64,000 nt of DNA from Geminicoccaceae bacterium. GTDB taxonomy: Bacteria; Pseudomonadota; Alphaproteobacteria; Geminicoccales; Geminicoccaceae. The notes under the pieces were generated by a model, which saw only the letters and a program-made list of their open reading frames with translations, was not told the origin of the DNA and made no database searches. Each line of letters starts with the position of its first letter. Positions within the stretch are counted from its first letter, which is position 1. The stretch covers positions 744,001 to 808,000 of the forward strand of contig JACKIM010000001.1 in the NCBI GenBank assembly GCA_020638465.1. The letters run 5' to 3'. Of the stretch, positions 54,860-64,000 are shown piece by piece. Both the position numbers and the translations under genes were made by a program.

Positions 54860-55079
54860 GACGAACTCTCGAAACTGGAGGTGGTTTCACCGGCTTGAAC
54901 GCATCCCGGCGTCAACGAGCCGAACCAGGCGTCCGTCGAACCGATTTGCTGCGGCTCCCGAGTCTTCGGACAATCCGGCCGGACAGGGAGGAACCGCAGC
55001 AATAGGCGACGCCATAGCGTGGCACTGGTTAGCACGCAAAATACATTCGTCAATTTGCTGCAATGCCGCGCCTGCCGCG

Positions 55080-56189
55080 TCAGGCCGCCTGTTCGTCTGA
55101 ATATCCCTCATCGTCCATCGCCTCGACTTCGGCCTTTCCCATTTCAAGCCATTCACGCATCAGGGCGAGGGCCACGGCCAGCACCGTGGGACCGAGAAAG
55201 ATACCCAGTATACCAAAAGTGAGTACTCCACCTATGACACCCATGAAAACCAGCAGAAACGGCAGATTGCTGCCCTTCGAAATGAGATAGGGGCGGACGA
55301 AGTTGTCGACGCTGCTGATCACGCCCAGACCCCAGGCAGCCATGAAGATGCCCCAGCCAAGCTCTCCCTGATTGAGCAGCCATATCGAGGCCGGTATCCA
55401 GACGAAGGGAGCCCCGATGGGCAACAAGGCAAGGAAAAAGGTCAGTACACCGAGTAGAAAGGGAGCGGGCACGCCGGCGATCCACAGGCCCAGGGCAGCA
55501 ACGGCTCCCTGAACGATCGCCGTGCCGATCATCCCGTAAACCACACTGCGTATCGTGTTGCTGGCGACATCGAGCATGCGGATTGCCCGCCGGCCGGCAA
55601 TACGATGGCCGATACGGCGCACATTGGCGACTGCCCGCAACCCGTCACGATAGAGGAAAAAGGCAATGAGGATGCTCAAGGAAAGCTCGATCACACCGCG
55701 ACCCACCGTGATGCCGCTCTTGACCGCCGCGTCCCGCACCGGTCCCAGATAGGGGACGACAGTGGAAACGAGGGTACCAGTGTTGCTCATCAGTTCGCGC
55801 CAATACTGGCCGAGGTTCTGCCCGAGATAGGGAATGGAGGCGAGCCATGACGGCGGAGCGATCGACTCCGTTCCATTCCTGCCACTCTCGGCAAGCCGAT
55901 GCAGCAGGTTCTCGGCATTGTCGGCGAGGCTGGCACCTAGCACGACAAGAGGCACAACCAGCGCCAGAGCCAGTCCGGACGTCATGACCAGCGCAGCGAG
56001 CGTACTGCGCGCCCCGCAACGGTCTCTCACGTACTCGAACACGGGCCACGTCGTGAATGCGAGGATCGTCGCCCACAACAGCGGTGAAATGAACGGCCTG
56101 AGCACCTGCACGCAACCGATGGCAAGCAGGACGAGGGCCACCCAACCCGCAGCGTACTCGATCCGCCCCCGCCCCCAGAAGGACGGCAC
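55080..56189 (-). CDS. AI-2E family (PerM-like) membrane protein
   Basis: The protein has 369 residues with about eight membrane segments and the family motifs LALLPIGAPFVWIPASIWLL and FVRPYLISKGSNLPFLLVFMGVIGG. It is annotated as a permease of the AI-2E family (TqsA/YdiK-like); substrate unknown. The start is a GTG 2 bases downstream of the preceding gene's stop. Confidence 0.9.
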   Translation of the reverse strand: MPSFWGRGRIEYAAGWVALVLLAIGCVQVLRPFISPLLWATILAFTTWPVFEYVRDRCGARSTLAALVMTSGLALALVVPLVVLGASLADNAENLLHRLAESGRNGTESIAPPSWLASIPYLGQNLGQYWRELMSNTGTLVSTVVPYLGPVRDAAVKSGITVGRGVIELSLSILIAFFLYRDGLRAVANVRRIGHRIAGRRAIRMLDVASNTIRSVVYGMIGTAIVQGAVAALGLWIAGVPAPFLLGVLTFFLALLPIGAPFVWIPASIWLLNQGELGWGIFMAAWGLGVISSVDNFVRPYLISKGSNLPFLLVFMGVIGGVLTFGILGIFLGPTVLAVALALMREWLEMGKAEVEAMDDEGYSDEQAA

Positions 56190-56191
56190 GG

Positions 56192-57088
56192 TCAGCCCTT
56201 GACCTCGATTCCGGCGATCTGCTCGTACACCTTGACCACGGCGGCATCATCCTCCTTCGCATGTCCGGCGGCGGCGGCGGCCAGATATTGCTGATGAGCG
56301 CAGGCGGCAAGGGGTAGCGGGAACTGCAACTCCGCCCCCGTCTCCAGAACGATGCCCAGATCCTTGATGAAGATTTCCACAGCGGATTTCGGCGAGAAAT
56401 TACGCTCCAGCATGTGCGGAACCCGGTCGCCGAACATCCAGCTGTTGCCGGCGCTCGATGAAATGACATCAAAGAGTATGGCAGGATCGGCCCCGGCACG
56501 GGCTCCGAGCGCCATGGCCTCGGCGGCCGAGACAATATGGACTCCCGCCAGATGCTGATTGATCATCTTGACCGTCGATCCGATACCGGGTTCGGTTCCC
56601 AGCCTGTAGACTTTCCTCGAAATGGCCGCGATGGTCCGCTCCGATGCCGCAAAGGCTTCTTCCGGCCCAGAGGCCATGATGGTCAACGTTCCCGCATCGG
56701 CACCGACCCGACCACCGCTGATGGGCGCATCGAGGAAAGGATGCCCGGTCTCGGCAAGACGCGCGCCAAGCCTGCGGGCGAAGGCCGGGGGTACCGTGCT
56801 GTGCAAGACCACGGTCGCGCCGTCGGCCAGTTCCGCTACCGCCCCGTCATCCCCGAACAGCACCATTTCCGCCTGTTCCGCCTTTGCCACCACGACATGC
56901 AGCAATGACTGGCCGCGTGCGGCATCCTTGCAGGAAAGGGCAGCGACACCACCGGCATCCGCAAGACTCTGCATCGCAGCCTGGTTGAGATCGAACCCGC
57001 GCAGATCAATTCCGGCCTTCACCATATGTGTGGCCATGGCCAATCCCATCGAACCGAGGCCGATAAACCCGCACGCTCCGCTGCTCAT
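56192..57088 (-). CDS. ltnD: L-threonate dehydrogenase-like NAD(P)-dependent oxidoreductase
   Basis: The protein has 298 residues of the 3-hydroxyisobutyrate dehydrogenase family: CGFIGLGSMGLAMATHMVKAG (NAD site), LDAPISGGRVGADAGTLTIM, and INQHLAGVHIVSAAEAMALGAR with the catalytic Lys (VKMINQH). That last motif matches LtnD, which oxidises L-threonate or D-erythronate. The neighbouring kinase/aldolase genes of that pathway are not here, so the assignment is tentative. Confidence 0.82.
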   Translation of the reverse strand: MSSGACGFIGLGSMGLAMATHMVKAGIDLRGFDLNQAAMQSLADAGGVAALSCKDAARGQSLLHVVVAKAEQAEMVLFGDDGAVAELADGATVVLHSTVPPAFARRLGARLAETGHPFLDAPISGGRVGADAGTLTIMASGPEEAFAASERTIAAISRKVYRLGTEPGIGSTVKMINQHLAGVHIVSAAEAMALGARAGADPAILFDVISSSAGNSWMFGDRVPHMLERNFSPKSAVEIFIKDLGIVLETGAELQFPLPLAACAHQQYLAAAAAGHAKEDDAAVVKVYEQIAGIEVKG

Positions 57089-57488
57089 CACAATTCGCCC
57101 ATGACTGCCGAAAGAAGCCTGACGCTAGGCGTCTCCGACGATCTCGGCAAGTCCCTCTGCGATCTTGGCCCGACTGCTGCAGGAAACATGGGCATGGTGG
57201 CGATGGAACTCGGAACATGTCTTTTAGAGGCTTCCGCGAGGGATATGATCTTGGGGAAGCACGATCACTTCCGCCCATCCGTCCGGATCCTGCCCCTTGG
57301 CTGGACGCTGACCACGATGTCGCCATCGAATTCGCCAAGCCCTTGACCCGACAGGCAATACCCCGACAAATCACACCAGACAGAGGCTTGCAGGGATTTC
57401 TTGATACACTACAAGAGTTTATGACACAGTAGAATTAAACGATGGCACGCCCGTCCACGAAAAGCCTGAAAGCACTCAACAAAGCGTG
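57089..57488. other. Divergent intergenic region
   Basis: These 400 bases lie between ltnD (minus) and the GGDEF-EAL gene (plus) and should carry their promoters. A short hairpin GACGC/GCGTC occurs at 57121-57133. I see no gene; no strong -35/-10 pair stands out. Confidence 0.45.
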
Positions 57489-60302
57489 ATGACAACTGTT
57501 TGCGCCCCTTCACCACATAACCTGCTTGCAGCCTTTCCGTTCGGGGCCTGCCTTCTCGTCCGCGAAGGCGAGTTCGAATTCTGGCGCGTCGGCGAAATGA
57601 ACGACCGTTTCGCCAGCATTGGCGGTGCCCGACAGGACAACTGGCAGGGAATGCCCGCAACCGGCCTCCTGCGCCAGGTCCTGGACGAGGATCGGCTCAT
57701 TCAGGCCATTGACTGCCTCGACCGCAACCAGCCCTTTGATCTGGGCCTGCGCGCCGGCCTGTCAAATCGATCCGGGCATGCCATGGCGCTGCATGGCCGC
57801 CCCAATCCGACCAGCGATTCCTGTTATCTCATCATGCTGCGCAGCTCGAATTCCAGAATGCTTGAGCGTATGACGCGCAAACTCGCGACATTGCGTTCAG
57901 ATCCCGGAAAGATCAGCGACGGTACCCTGATGCTCGTGGGCCCGGGCGGCAGTATCCTCATGGTCGATGGCGGCCCATCGCGTTCGGGGCTCATTCGCGG
58001 CAGCGAAGCCAACGCGGAGAAAAAATTTCTTGAGGACGTGCTGGAGCCCTCCCTGGTGGGACCGGCCTACCGTACGCTCGGCGAAGCCCGGACCCGGCGC
58101 GGACTCGCCTATACGAGCGGTCCATCAACCGGGCCCGAAGACGGGCGCATCACAATCACCAGCATTTTTCTCGGCGAGCACACATGGCTGATGCTGGTGG
58201 CTCCACCACGCCAGCTATCGAGCAGCTTCGAACCCCGACCGCTGGTCGCAGGATTGGTCGACATGCTCGCGCGGCGGCTCAAGACCACTGCCGTCTTCTT
58301 CGACAGCGATCTCCGCATCAACCACATCTTCGAGCAACGCCACCTAGCCACCGCCAGCGGTCTCGCTCCCCATGCCATCAGATCGATGCGGGACCTGATT
58401 GTCACTGAACGCGATCCGCAACCGGCCCGTCCCGGCGGCCTGCCTCCTGCATTGCCCGCAAGCTGGGATCAGAGCCGCCGCTGGAGTCTGCTTGCGCTCC
58501 AGCCCCTTCGCGACCTGTTCCTCGGCTTTCTCGAACCCGACGCGGGGGAGCGGATGGATGGCACCGGAACCGACGAGATCCTCTCGATTCTTGAAACCAC
58601 CGATGTCGCGATCATGAGCCTTGATCACAACCTGCACATTCATCTCGCGACGACGGCGGCGTCAGGATTGTGGCACCTGTCGCCATCCGAACTGGAAGGT
58701 CAACCAATCAGCGCATGGCTGGACCCTGGAGACGATGCCATCGGCTTCGATCCGACAATGGCCACCTTCCGGCTGGACGATCAGGAAATGCGCTTCAATG
58801 CGCATTGCCGGCGCGCCGATGGCAGCCGACTCGCCGTCGGCGTACGCCTGCTCAGGTCCCCTTCCCTGGCCATTGGCGCGTTCGTCCTGCTGTTCAACGA
58901 ACAGCATGATCGGGACAGCGACCGCGACCATTTCCATCAGCTCGCCTATCACGATCCTGTGACCCGCCTGCCCAACCGACTGCTGTTTGCCGACAGTCTC
59001 GCGACACTGATCGAGCGGGCGGAACGGGATGGACGGTCTCTGGCGGTGATGATCATCGATATCGACAGATTTCACATGTTCAACCAGTCATTGGGCATGA
59101 TCTCGGGCGACCGGCTGCTCGAGGCGTTCGCCGACCGGTTGGCCGGGCAGGCGGCCGGACGCGGGCACGTCGCGCGCCTGTCTGCCGACCATTTCCTGCT
59201 TGCCATCGAGAACCTGACGGGTTCGATGGATCTTGAAAGGGATGCCCGCACCCTTCTCGCGCGCATTGAGGAACCGCTTCGTCTTGACGACCAGCAACTC
59301 ACCATTTCAGCTCGCGCCGGCCTTGCCATCCACCCTGAAGCGGGCCGCGATGCCGAGACCTTGGTCAGGCATGCCGATATCGCGCTGAGTCATGCGCGGC
59401 CGCAGGGGCATGGCCGGCTCGTGCGTTTCACCGACGAGATGACGTCGCGCGCCATCCTGCGGCTGACGCTGGAGACACAACTGCGCAAGGCGCTCGAACA
59501 TCGTCAGTTGACGGTCTACTATCAGCCACAGATTTCCGTGAGCGACGGGTCGCTGATCGGCTTCGAGGCGCTGATGCGCTGGCAGCATCCCGAGCTCGGC
59601 ATGGTTTCACCCGCCGACTTCATTCCGGTGGCCGAGGAAACCGGCCTCATCATCGAAATCGGCCAGTGGGCGCTGACCCGGGCCATGCGCCAGGTCCGCC
59701 GCTGGCACGAAGCCGGTCACGATGGCCTTAGGCTGGGCATCAACCTCTCGGCCCGCCAGTTCGAGCAGGAAGACCTGCCGCAGAAAATCCGCGAGGCCAT
59801 CGAAGATACGGGTTTTCCCGCCTCGATGCTGGAACTGGAGCTTACAGAGAGCATGGTCATGAAGGACAGCAGCGATGTCGTCGAGCGGCTGTCCCTCCTG
59901 ACCACATCAGGAGCCAGTCTCGCCGTGGATGATTTCGGCACCGGTTACTCTTCTCTCGCCTACCTCAAGCGTTTCCCCATCCGTTCGCTCAAGATCGACC
60001 GCTCGTTCATCGCCGACATCGACCATGACTCCAACAGCGCTGCCATCGTTCAGGCGATCATTGCCATGGGCAGAACATTGGATCTGAAGATCGTCGGAGA
60101 AGGAATCGAAAGCGAAGGTCAGCTCAAAGTTCTGCGCGATTTCGGCTGCGACGAGGTTCAGGGATTTTTCTTCGCAAAACCCATGCCGCCCCAGGACGTG
60201 GCCGAATTTCTGGCACGCAGCAGCGATGGCCGCCGCCCATCGTCCAGACGTCGCAACGGTCGGTCAGCGCGCCCGATGACACCGCCCGATCGACCCGGCT
60301 GA
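57489..60302 (+). CDS. PAS-GGDEF-EAL protein (probable c-di-GMP phosphodiesterase)
   Basis: The protein has 937 residues. An uncharacterised N-terminal half (1-360) is followed by a PAS-like region, a GGDEF domain (about 480-650) and an EAL domain (about 665-910). The GGDEF signature is degenerate (ISGDRL near residue 536), so cyclase activity is unlikely. The EAL domain keeps EALMRW, NLSARQF, ELELTES, DDFGTGYSSL and EGIESEG, so it should hydrolyse c-di-GMP. The 3' end overlaps the convergent pentapeptide gene by 39 bases. Confidence 0.92.
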   Translation: MTTVCAPSPHNLLAAFPFGACLLVREGEFEFWRVGEMNDRFASIGGARQDNWQGMPATGLLRQVLDEDRLIQAIDCLDRNQPFDLGLRAGLSNRSGHAMALHGRPNPTSDSCYLIMLRSSNSRMLERMTRKLATLRSDPGKISDGTLMLVGPGGSILMVDGGPSRSGLIRGSEANAEKKFLEDVLEPSLVGPAYRTLGEARTRRGLAYTSGPSTGPEDGRITITSIFLGEHTWLMLVAPPRQLSSSFEPRPLVAGLVDMLARRLKTTAVFFDSDLRINHIFEQRHLATASGLAPHAIRSMRDLIVTERDPQPARPGGLPPALPASWDQSRRWSLLALQPLRDLFLGFLEPDAGERMDGTGTDEILSILETTDVAIMSLDHNLHIHLATTAASGLWHLSPSELEGQPISAWLDPGDDAIGFDPTMATFRLDDQEMRFNAHCRRADGSRLAVGVRLLRSPSLAIGAFVLLFNEQHDRDSDRDHFHQLAYHDPVTRLPNRLLFADSLATLIERAERDGRSLAVMIIDIDRFHMFNQSLGMISGDRLLEAFADRLAGQAAGRGHVARLSADHFLLAIENLTGSMDLERDARTLLARIEEPLRLDDQQLTISARAGLAIHPEAGRDAETLVRHADIALSHARPQGHGRLVRFTDEMTSRAILRLTLETQLRKALEHRQLTVYYQPQISVSDGSLIGFEALMRWQHPELGMVSPADFIPVAEETGLIIEIGQWALTRAMRQVRRWHEAGHDGLRLGINLSARQFEQEDLPQKIREAIEDTGFPASMLELELTESMVMKDSSDVVERLSLLTTSGASLAVDDFGTGYSSLAYLKRFPIRSLKIDRSFIADIDHDSNSAAIVQAIIAMGRTLDLKIVGEGIESEGQLKVLRDFGCDEVQGFFFAKPMPPQDVAEFLARSSDGRRPSSRRRNGRSARPMTPPDRPG

Positions 60303-60794
60303 ACAGCGGGTCTCGCCATCGGTCCAAAGAGCTCCCGAAAAGTCGGCCCGCAACATATCGGCCCCCTCGAGGCGGGCGCCGGTCAGGTCAACACCACGCA
60401 TGTTGGTGTTGAACAGCTTGGTACGGCTGAGATCGGCATCGCGCAGGATGGCTCCTTCAAGGTCGGCGCTGGTAAGATCCGCCAGGCCGAGATTCGCCCC
60501 CACCAGACTGGCACCGCGTAGCGAAGCCGATACCAGCTTCACCCGCCTCGCATCGACACCATCGAGAATGCTGCCATCGAAGACGCTCCTCTTGAACGAG
60601 GAATCACGAAACACCGCGCCGCTGAAATCCACGCCGCCCAGATCCTGCCCATCGAGAACACAGCGGCGCCAGTGCACCTCCGGTGCAGCAAAATCCGCGC
60701 ACTCCGCTCTGGCCTCCATCGGCGGGAGAAGTGCGGACAACACCGGCCCGGCCAGCAGCACAAGCATCCGTCCCGCAGCGGACACGCGGCTCAT
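60264..60794 (-). CDS. Secreted pentapeptide-repeat protein
   Basis: The protein has 176 residues from MSRVSAAGRMLVLLAG, a Sec signal ending near EARAEC. Repeats of the A(D/N)Lxx type follow (LRGASLVGANLGLADLTSADLEG, LTGARLEGADMLRADFSG), forming a right-handed beta-helix. Cys residues at both ends may form disulfides. Function is unknown. Longer start at 60833 would overlap lipB. Confidence 0.88.
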   Translation of the reverse strand: MSRVSAAGRMLVLLAGPVLSALLPPMEARAECADFAAPEVHWRRCVLDGQDLGGVDFSGAVFRDSSFKRSVFDGSILDGVDARRVKLVSASLRGASLVGANLGLADLTSADLEGAILRDADLSRTKLFNTNMRGVDLTGARLEGADMLRADFSGALWTDGETRCSAGSIGRCHRAR

Positions 60795-60813
60795 GGTTCG
60801 CCCGGTCCTGCCC

Positions 60814-61500
60814 TTACGAAAAAACACGATCAAAGCTCTCCTTCAGGGCCCTGTCGACATCATCCATGCCCGCACCGGCCCCCAGTGCCGCGAGCGAGGT
60901 CACACCATAATCACCCAGACCACAAGGAATGATCGCGTCGAAGTGGCCAAGATCGGGATCGACATTGATCGAGATGCCATGCCAGGTCACCCATCGGCGT
61001 ACACGCACTCCCAGCGCCGCGATCTTGGCCTCGCTGCCATCGTCCCGAACGACCCAGATGCCGATGCGGCCCTCGCGTCGCTCGCCCCTGATGCCCAGCG
61101 AGGCGAGCGCCAGGATAATCCATTCCTCCAGATTGTGGACATATCGGCGCAGATCACGGCCGCGGCGTTCGAGATCGAGCATGCAGTAGGCCACGCGCTG
61201 TCCTGGTCCATGGTAGGTATAGCGACCTCCGCGTCCGGCATTGTGAACGGGGAACCGCATCGGGTCGATGAGTTCGGAAGGGTCGGCCGAGGTGCCGGCA
61301 GTCAGCAAGGGCGGGTGTTCGAGCAGCCAGACGAGTTCGGGGGCCTCCCCGGTGCGGATGGCGGCAACCCGCTGCTCCATGACCTTGAGAGCCCGGACGT
61401 AGTCGACCGGACCCGACTGGCCTCGCCATTCCACAGATGCACCGCCGCCCTTCATCCCCTCCACATCCCGCTGATATATTGCCCCGCTCATCGACTTCAT
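60814..61500 (-). CDS. lipB: Octanoyl-ACP:protein octanoyltransferase
   Basis: The protein has 228 residues with RGGRYTYHGPGQRVAYC, the catalytic Lys in AKIAALGVRVRRW and the catalytic Cys in IIPCGLGDYGVTSL. It transfers octanoyl groups to lipoyl domains. The start is one of three nearby ATGs. Followed 19 bases later by the pentapeptide gene; divergent from maeB across 77 bases. Confidence 0.95.
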   Translation of the reverse strand: MKSMSGAIYQRDVEGMKGGGASVEWRGQSGPVDYVRALKVMEQRVAAIRTGEAPELVWLLEHPPLLTAGTSADPSELIDPMRFPVHNAGRGGRYTYHGPGQRVAYCMLDLERRGRDLRRYVHNLEEWIILALASLGIRGERREGRIGIWVVRDDGSEAKIAALGVRVRRWVTWHGISINVDPDLGHFDAIIPCGLGDYGVTSLAALGAGAGMDDVDRALKESFDRVFS

Positions 61501-61577
61501 CTACCTCATTTCTTCAACATGCAAATTACCCGTCGGCACGGCCGACACATTCACAAAACTGTGGTGAGGATGCCGCC

Positions 61578-63866
61578 ATGCCAAGCCGCCTCGATCAGGA
61601 TGCGCTCGAATACCACCGTGGCCCGGTAGCCGGAAAGCTCGAGGTCACGGCAACCAAACCGCTTGCCACGCAGCGCGACCTGTCGCTGGCCTATTCACCG
61701 GGAGTGGCAGCGGCCTGCCGGGCCATTGCCGAGGATCCCGCCGAGGCATCGTTGCTCACCACCCGAGGCAATCTCGTGGCGGTGGTGACCAATGGGACCG
61801 CTGTGCTCGGACTGGGATCGATCGGTCCATTGGCGGCCAAGCCCGTCATGGAGGGCAAAGCCGTCCTGTTCAAGAAATTTGCCGGTATCGATGCGTTCGA
61901 TATCGAGATCAACGAACAGGACCCGATAAAACTTGCGGATATCGTCGAGTCACTCGAACCGACCTTCGGCGCCATAAATCTTGAAGATATCAAGGCTCCG
62001 GACTGCTTCATCATCGAAAAGCGCCTGCGCGAGCGGATGAACATTCCGGTGTTCCACGACGACCAGCACGGCACTGCCATCATCGTCGCCGCCGCCGTCG
62101 TCAACGGCCTGCATCTCGTCGGCAAGGAGCTTGAGGAGGTCAAGCTCGTGAGCAGCGGTGCGGGTGCGGCGGCCCTGGCTTGCCTCGACCTGCTCATCAG
62201 CATGGGGCTGAAGCCTGAAAACCTCATCCCGACCGATATCGAAGGTGTGGTCTACAAGGGGCGGACGGCACTCATGGACCCCTGGAAGGAGCGCTTCGCT
62301 GCCGACACCGGAGCTCGCACCCTGGCCGAGGCCATCGTCGATGCCGACGTATTTCTCGGTCTGTCCGCGGGAAATGTTCTCAAGCCCGAAATGCTCGCGA
62401 GCATGGCGAAGGACCCGCTGGTGCTGGCGTTGGCCAACCCGACCCCCGAGATCGACCCGCAGCTTGCCCGCGAGGTTCGCGAAGACGCAGTCATTGCCAC
62501 CGGCCGCTCGGATTATCCCAATCAGGTCAACAATGTCCTGTGCTTCCCCTTCATCTTCCGCGGTGCACTCGACGTCGGTGCGACGACCATCAATGACGAG
62601 ATGAAGCGCGCCTGCGTCACGGCGATTGCCGGTCTTGCCCGGATGACCACCCCCGACACGGTGGCGTCGGTCTATGGCATCGAGAACCTCGCCTTCGGTC
62701 GGGATTATCTCATTCCGAAGCCCTTCGACCCAAGGCTCATGGTCGAGGTTCCGGCGGCAGTCGCACAGGCCGGCATGAGTTCTGGTGTCGCCACACGTCC
62801 CATCGAGGATATCGACGCTTATCGTCAGACACTTTCGCAACGGGTATTCCGCTCGGGCCTGTTGATGAAACCGCTGTTCGAGAGGGCCAAGAGCGACCCC
62901 CAGCGCCTTGTCTACGCCGACGGCGAGGATGTCAGAGTGCTGCGCGCCGTGCAGGTGGTGCTCGACGAAAGGCTGGCCATGCCTATCCTCGTCGGCCGAC
63001 CCGAGGTCATCGAGACCAGAATCCACAGGCTCGGACTGCGGATGTCGATGGGCCGCGACTTCGAGGTGTGCAATCCCGACAGCGACCCCCGATATAACGA
63101 TTACGTTGCGTATTATCTCGAACGGATGGAGCGGCGAGGCATCACCCCGGATGCGGCGCGGGACATCGTCCGCACCCGCCGTACCGTCATCGGCTCGATC
63201 ATGGTCTCGCGCGGCGAGGCGGACGCGCTCATTACGGGACCGGTGGGTTCCTTCGGCAGCCATCTGCGCCACGTGCACGACGTCATCGGTCTCACGGACC
63301 AACTGACCGAAGCCTCGACGCTGCACGCGCTTGTTCTCGATTCGGGCATCCTGTTCATTGCTGATACCTATGTCAGCTTCGATCCGCCCGCCGAGGAGAT
63401 TGCCACCACCACGCTCAAGGCGAGTGACGCCGTGCGTCGTTTCGGCCTCCAGCCCAAGGTTGCCCTCATTTCCCACAGCAATTTCGGCAATCGCGTCAAC
63501 CCGTCGTCACGCAAGATGCGCGATGCGCTGGAAATCGTGCGCCAGGCCGCTCCAGACCTCGAAGTCGATGGCGAAATGCACGCCGACTCGGCCCTGTCGG
63601 AGACCATCCGCCACCGGCTCCTGCCCAGCTCGTCGCTGACCGGCCGAGCCAACCTGCTGATCATGCCCAATCTCGACGCCGCCAATATCGCCTACAATCT
63701 GGTCAAGTCGGTGACCGGCACCGTATCCATAGGACCTATCCTGCTGGGCGTGCGCAAACCCGCCCATATCGTGACCTCGTCGATCACGACCCGGGGACTC
63801 GTCAACATGAGTGCGCTGGCCTGTGTCGATGCCATCACCCAGAAGATCGAGCATGAAAACGCATGA
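61578..63866 (+). CDS. maeB: NADP-dependent malic enzyme with phosphotransacetylase domain
   Basis: The protein has 762 residues from MPSRLDQDALEYHRG. The malic enzyme part (1-430) has LAYSPGVAAACRAI and NIPVFHDDQHGTAI; the C-terminal half is a phosphate acetyl/butyryl-transferase domain (LVYADGEDVRVLRAVQVVLDE, NLLIMPNLDAANIAYNL) that is thought to be regulatory. Converts malate to pyruvate and NADPH. The longer frame overlaps lipB. Its stop overlaps the next start (ATGA). Confidence 0.95.
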   Translation: MPSRLDQDALEYHRGPVAGKLEVTATKPLATQRDLSLAYSPGVAAACRAIAEDPAEASLLTTRGNLVAVVTNGTAVLGLGSIGPLAAKPVMEGKAVLFKKFAGIDAFDIEINEQDPIKLADIVESLEPTFGAINLEDIKAPDCFIIEKRLRERMNIPVFHDDQHGTAIIVAAAVVNGLHLVGKELEEVKLVSSGAGAAALACLDLLISMGLKPENLIPTDIEGVVYKGRTALMDPWKERFAADTGARTLAEAIVDADVFLGLSAGNVLKPEMLASMAKDPLVLALANPTPEIDPQLAREVREDAVIATGRSDYPNQVNNVLCFPFIFRGALDVGATTINDEMKRACVTAIAGLARMTTPDTVASVYGIENLAFGRDYLIPKPFDPRLMVEVPAAVAQAGMSSGVATRPIEDIDAYRQTLSQRVFRSGLLMKPLFERAKSDPQRLVYADGEDVRVLRAVQVVLDERLAMPILVGRPEVIETRIHRLGLRMSMGRDFEVCNPDSDPRYNDYVAYYLERMERRGITPDAARDIVRTRRTVIGSIMVSRGEADALITGPVGSFGSHLRHVHDVIGLTDQLTEASTLHALVLDSGILFIADTYVSFDPPAEEIATTTLKASDAVRRFGLQPKVALISHSNFGNRVNPSSRKMRDALEIVRQAAPDLEVDGEMHADSALSETIRHRLLPSSSLTGRANLLIMPNLDAANIAYNLVKSVTGTVSIGPILLGVRKPAHIVTSSITTRGLVNMSALACVDAITQKIEHENA

Positions 63867-64000
63867 GCGAAGACCAGCTCGAAGAGGCCCGCAAGACAAG
63901 TGACGGCGAGGAAGGCACTTCGGCGCATATCGGCCTTGAGGATGGCCTGGTCAAGGAGGTCCGCCATGCGCTGGCGGAGAACAACGAAGCCCTGGTGGCG
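63863..64000 (+). CDS. mgtE: Magnesium transporter MgtE (partial, N terminus)
   Basis: The first 46 codons are visible and the gene runs off the right edge. GLEDGLVKEVRHALAENNEALVA resembles the start of the MgtE cytosolic N domain, but no diagnostic motif is inside the window. The ATGA overlap with maeB and the frequent maeB-mgtE pairing in alphaproteobacteria (recalled knowledge) support the call. Confidence 0.6.
   Translation, partial: MSEDQLEEARKTSDGEEGTSAHIGLEDGLVKEVRHALAENNEALVA

Noticed and set aside
61950..63476. A 508-codon open frame opposite maeB
   Set aside because: Shadow of the conserved malic enzyme coding strand.

Overview
This window is chromosomal DNA from a GC-rich alphaproteobacterium. 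The evidence is gene order. The run miaB-phoH-ybeY-corC-lnt-metK-trmB-rimP-nusA-ylxR/L7Ae-infB-rbfA-truB-rpsO-pnp, preceded by nfuA-tsaB-rimI, is the classic alphaproteobacterial translation/RNA-processing cluster. A MucR/Ros regulator, a TakP-like TRAP transporter and a dprA-topA-rnr block agree with this. A free-living Rhodospirillales-like or related lineage is my best guess, but the genus cannot be read from the sequence.

Layout. 1-17.4 kb is almost entirely minus strand: the translation/RNA cluster, with many genes overlapping by a few bases. 17.7-18.4 kb holds an intact-looking IS200-type insertion sequence lying between mucR and miaB. 18.4-21.0 kb holds mucR, a divergent TusA-like gene, and rimI-tsaB-nfuA. 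21.4-25.3 kb holds a probable IS110-type remnant, a PLP D-amino-acid dehydratase/aldolase, and a 919-residue membrane-anchored coiled-coil protein whose stop overlaps the next start. 25.6-30.7 kb is a tripartite TRAP transporter (dctP, dctQ, dctM) with an unusually long DctM. 31-43 kb is accessory metabolism: gamma-glutamyltransferase, an RlmI-like methyltransferase, a MASE1 diguanylate cyclase, a GMC oxidoreductase, DUF1232, an SDR, alanine racemase, acyl-CoA dehydrogenase, gamma-carbonic anhydrase and hydroxypyruvate isomerase. 43-50 kb (minus) holds rnr, topA, dprA, purS and purC. 50-64 kb holds a 2-hydroxyacid dehydrogenase, a homocysteine-methyltransferase-like gene, a glycosyltransferase-ELM1 fusion, an AI-2E family permease, a threonate-dehydrogenase-like gene, a GGDEF-EAL protein, a secreted pentapeptide-repeat protein, lipB, maeB and the start of mgtE.

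How genes work together. The first third makes and maintains ribosomes, tRNA and mRNA turnover. The TRAP system, GMC, SDR, 2-hydroxyacid dehydrogenase, Hyi and LtnD-like genes suggest import and oxidation of small hydroxy/oxo acids. Two c-di-GMP genes, one synthase-like and one phosphodiesterase-like, lie about 22 kb apart. The most unusual items are the GT/ELM1 fusion, the coiled-coil/D-amino-acid pair, the C-terminally extended DctM, a strong inverted-repeat operator in front of hyi, and RNA hairpins in the rpsO-pnp, metK and rimP leaders. I found no CRISPR array, tRNA, rRNA, prophage or obvious defence system. Nothing here is convincingly a wholly new system.
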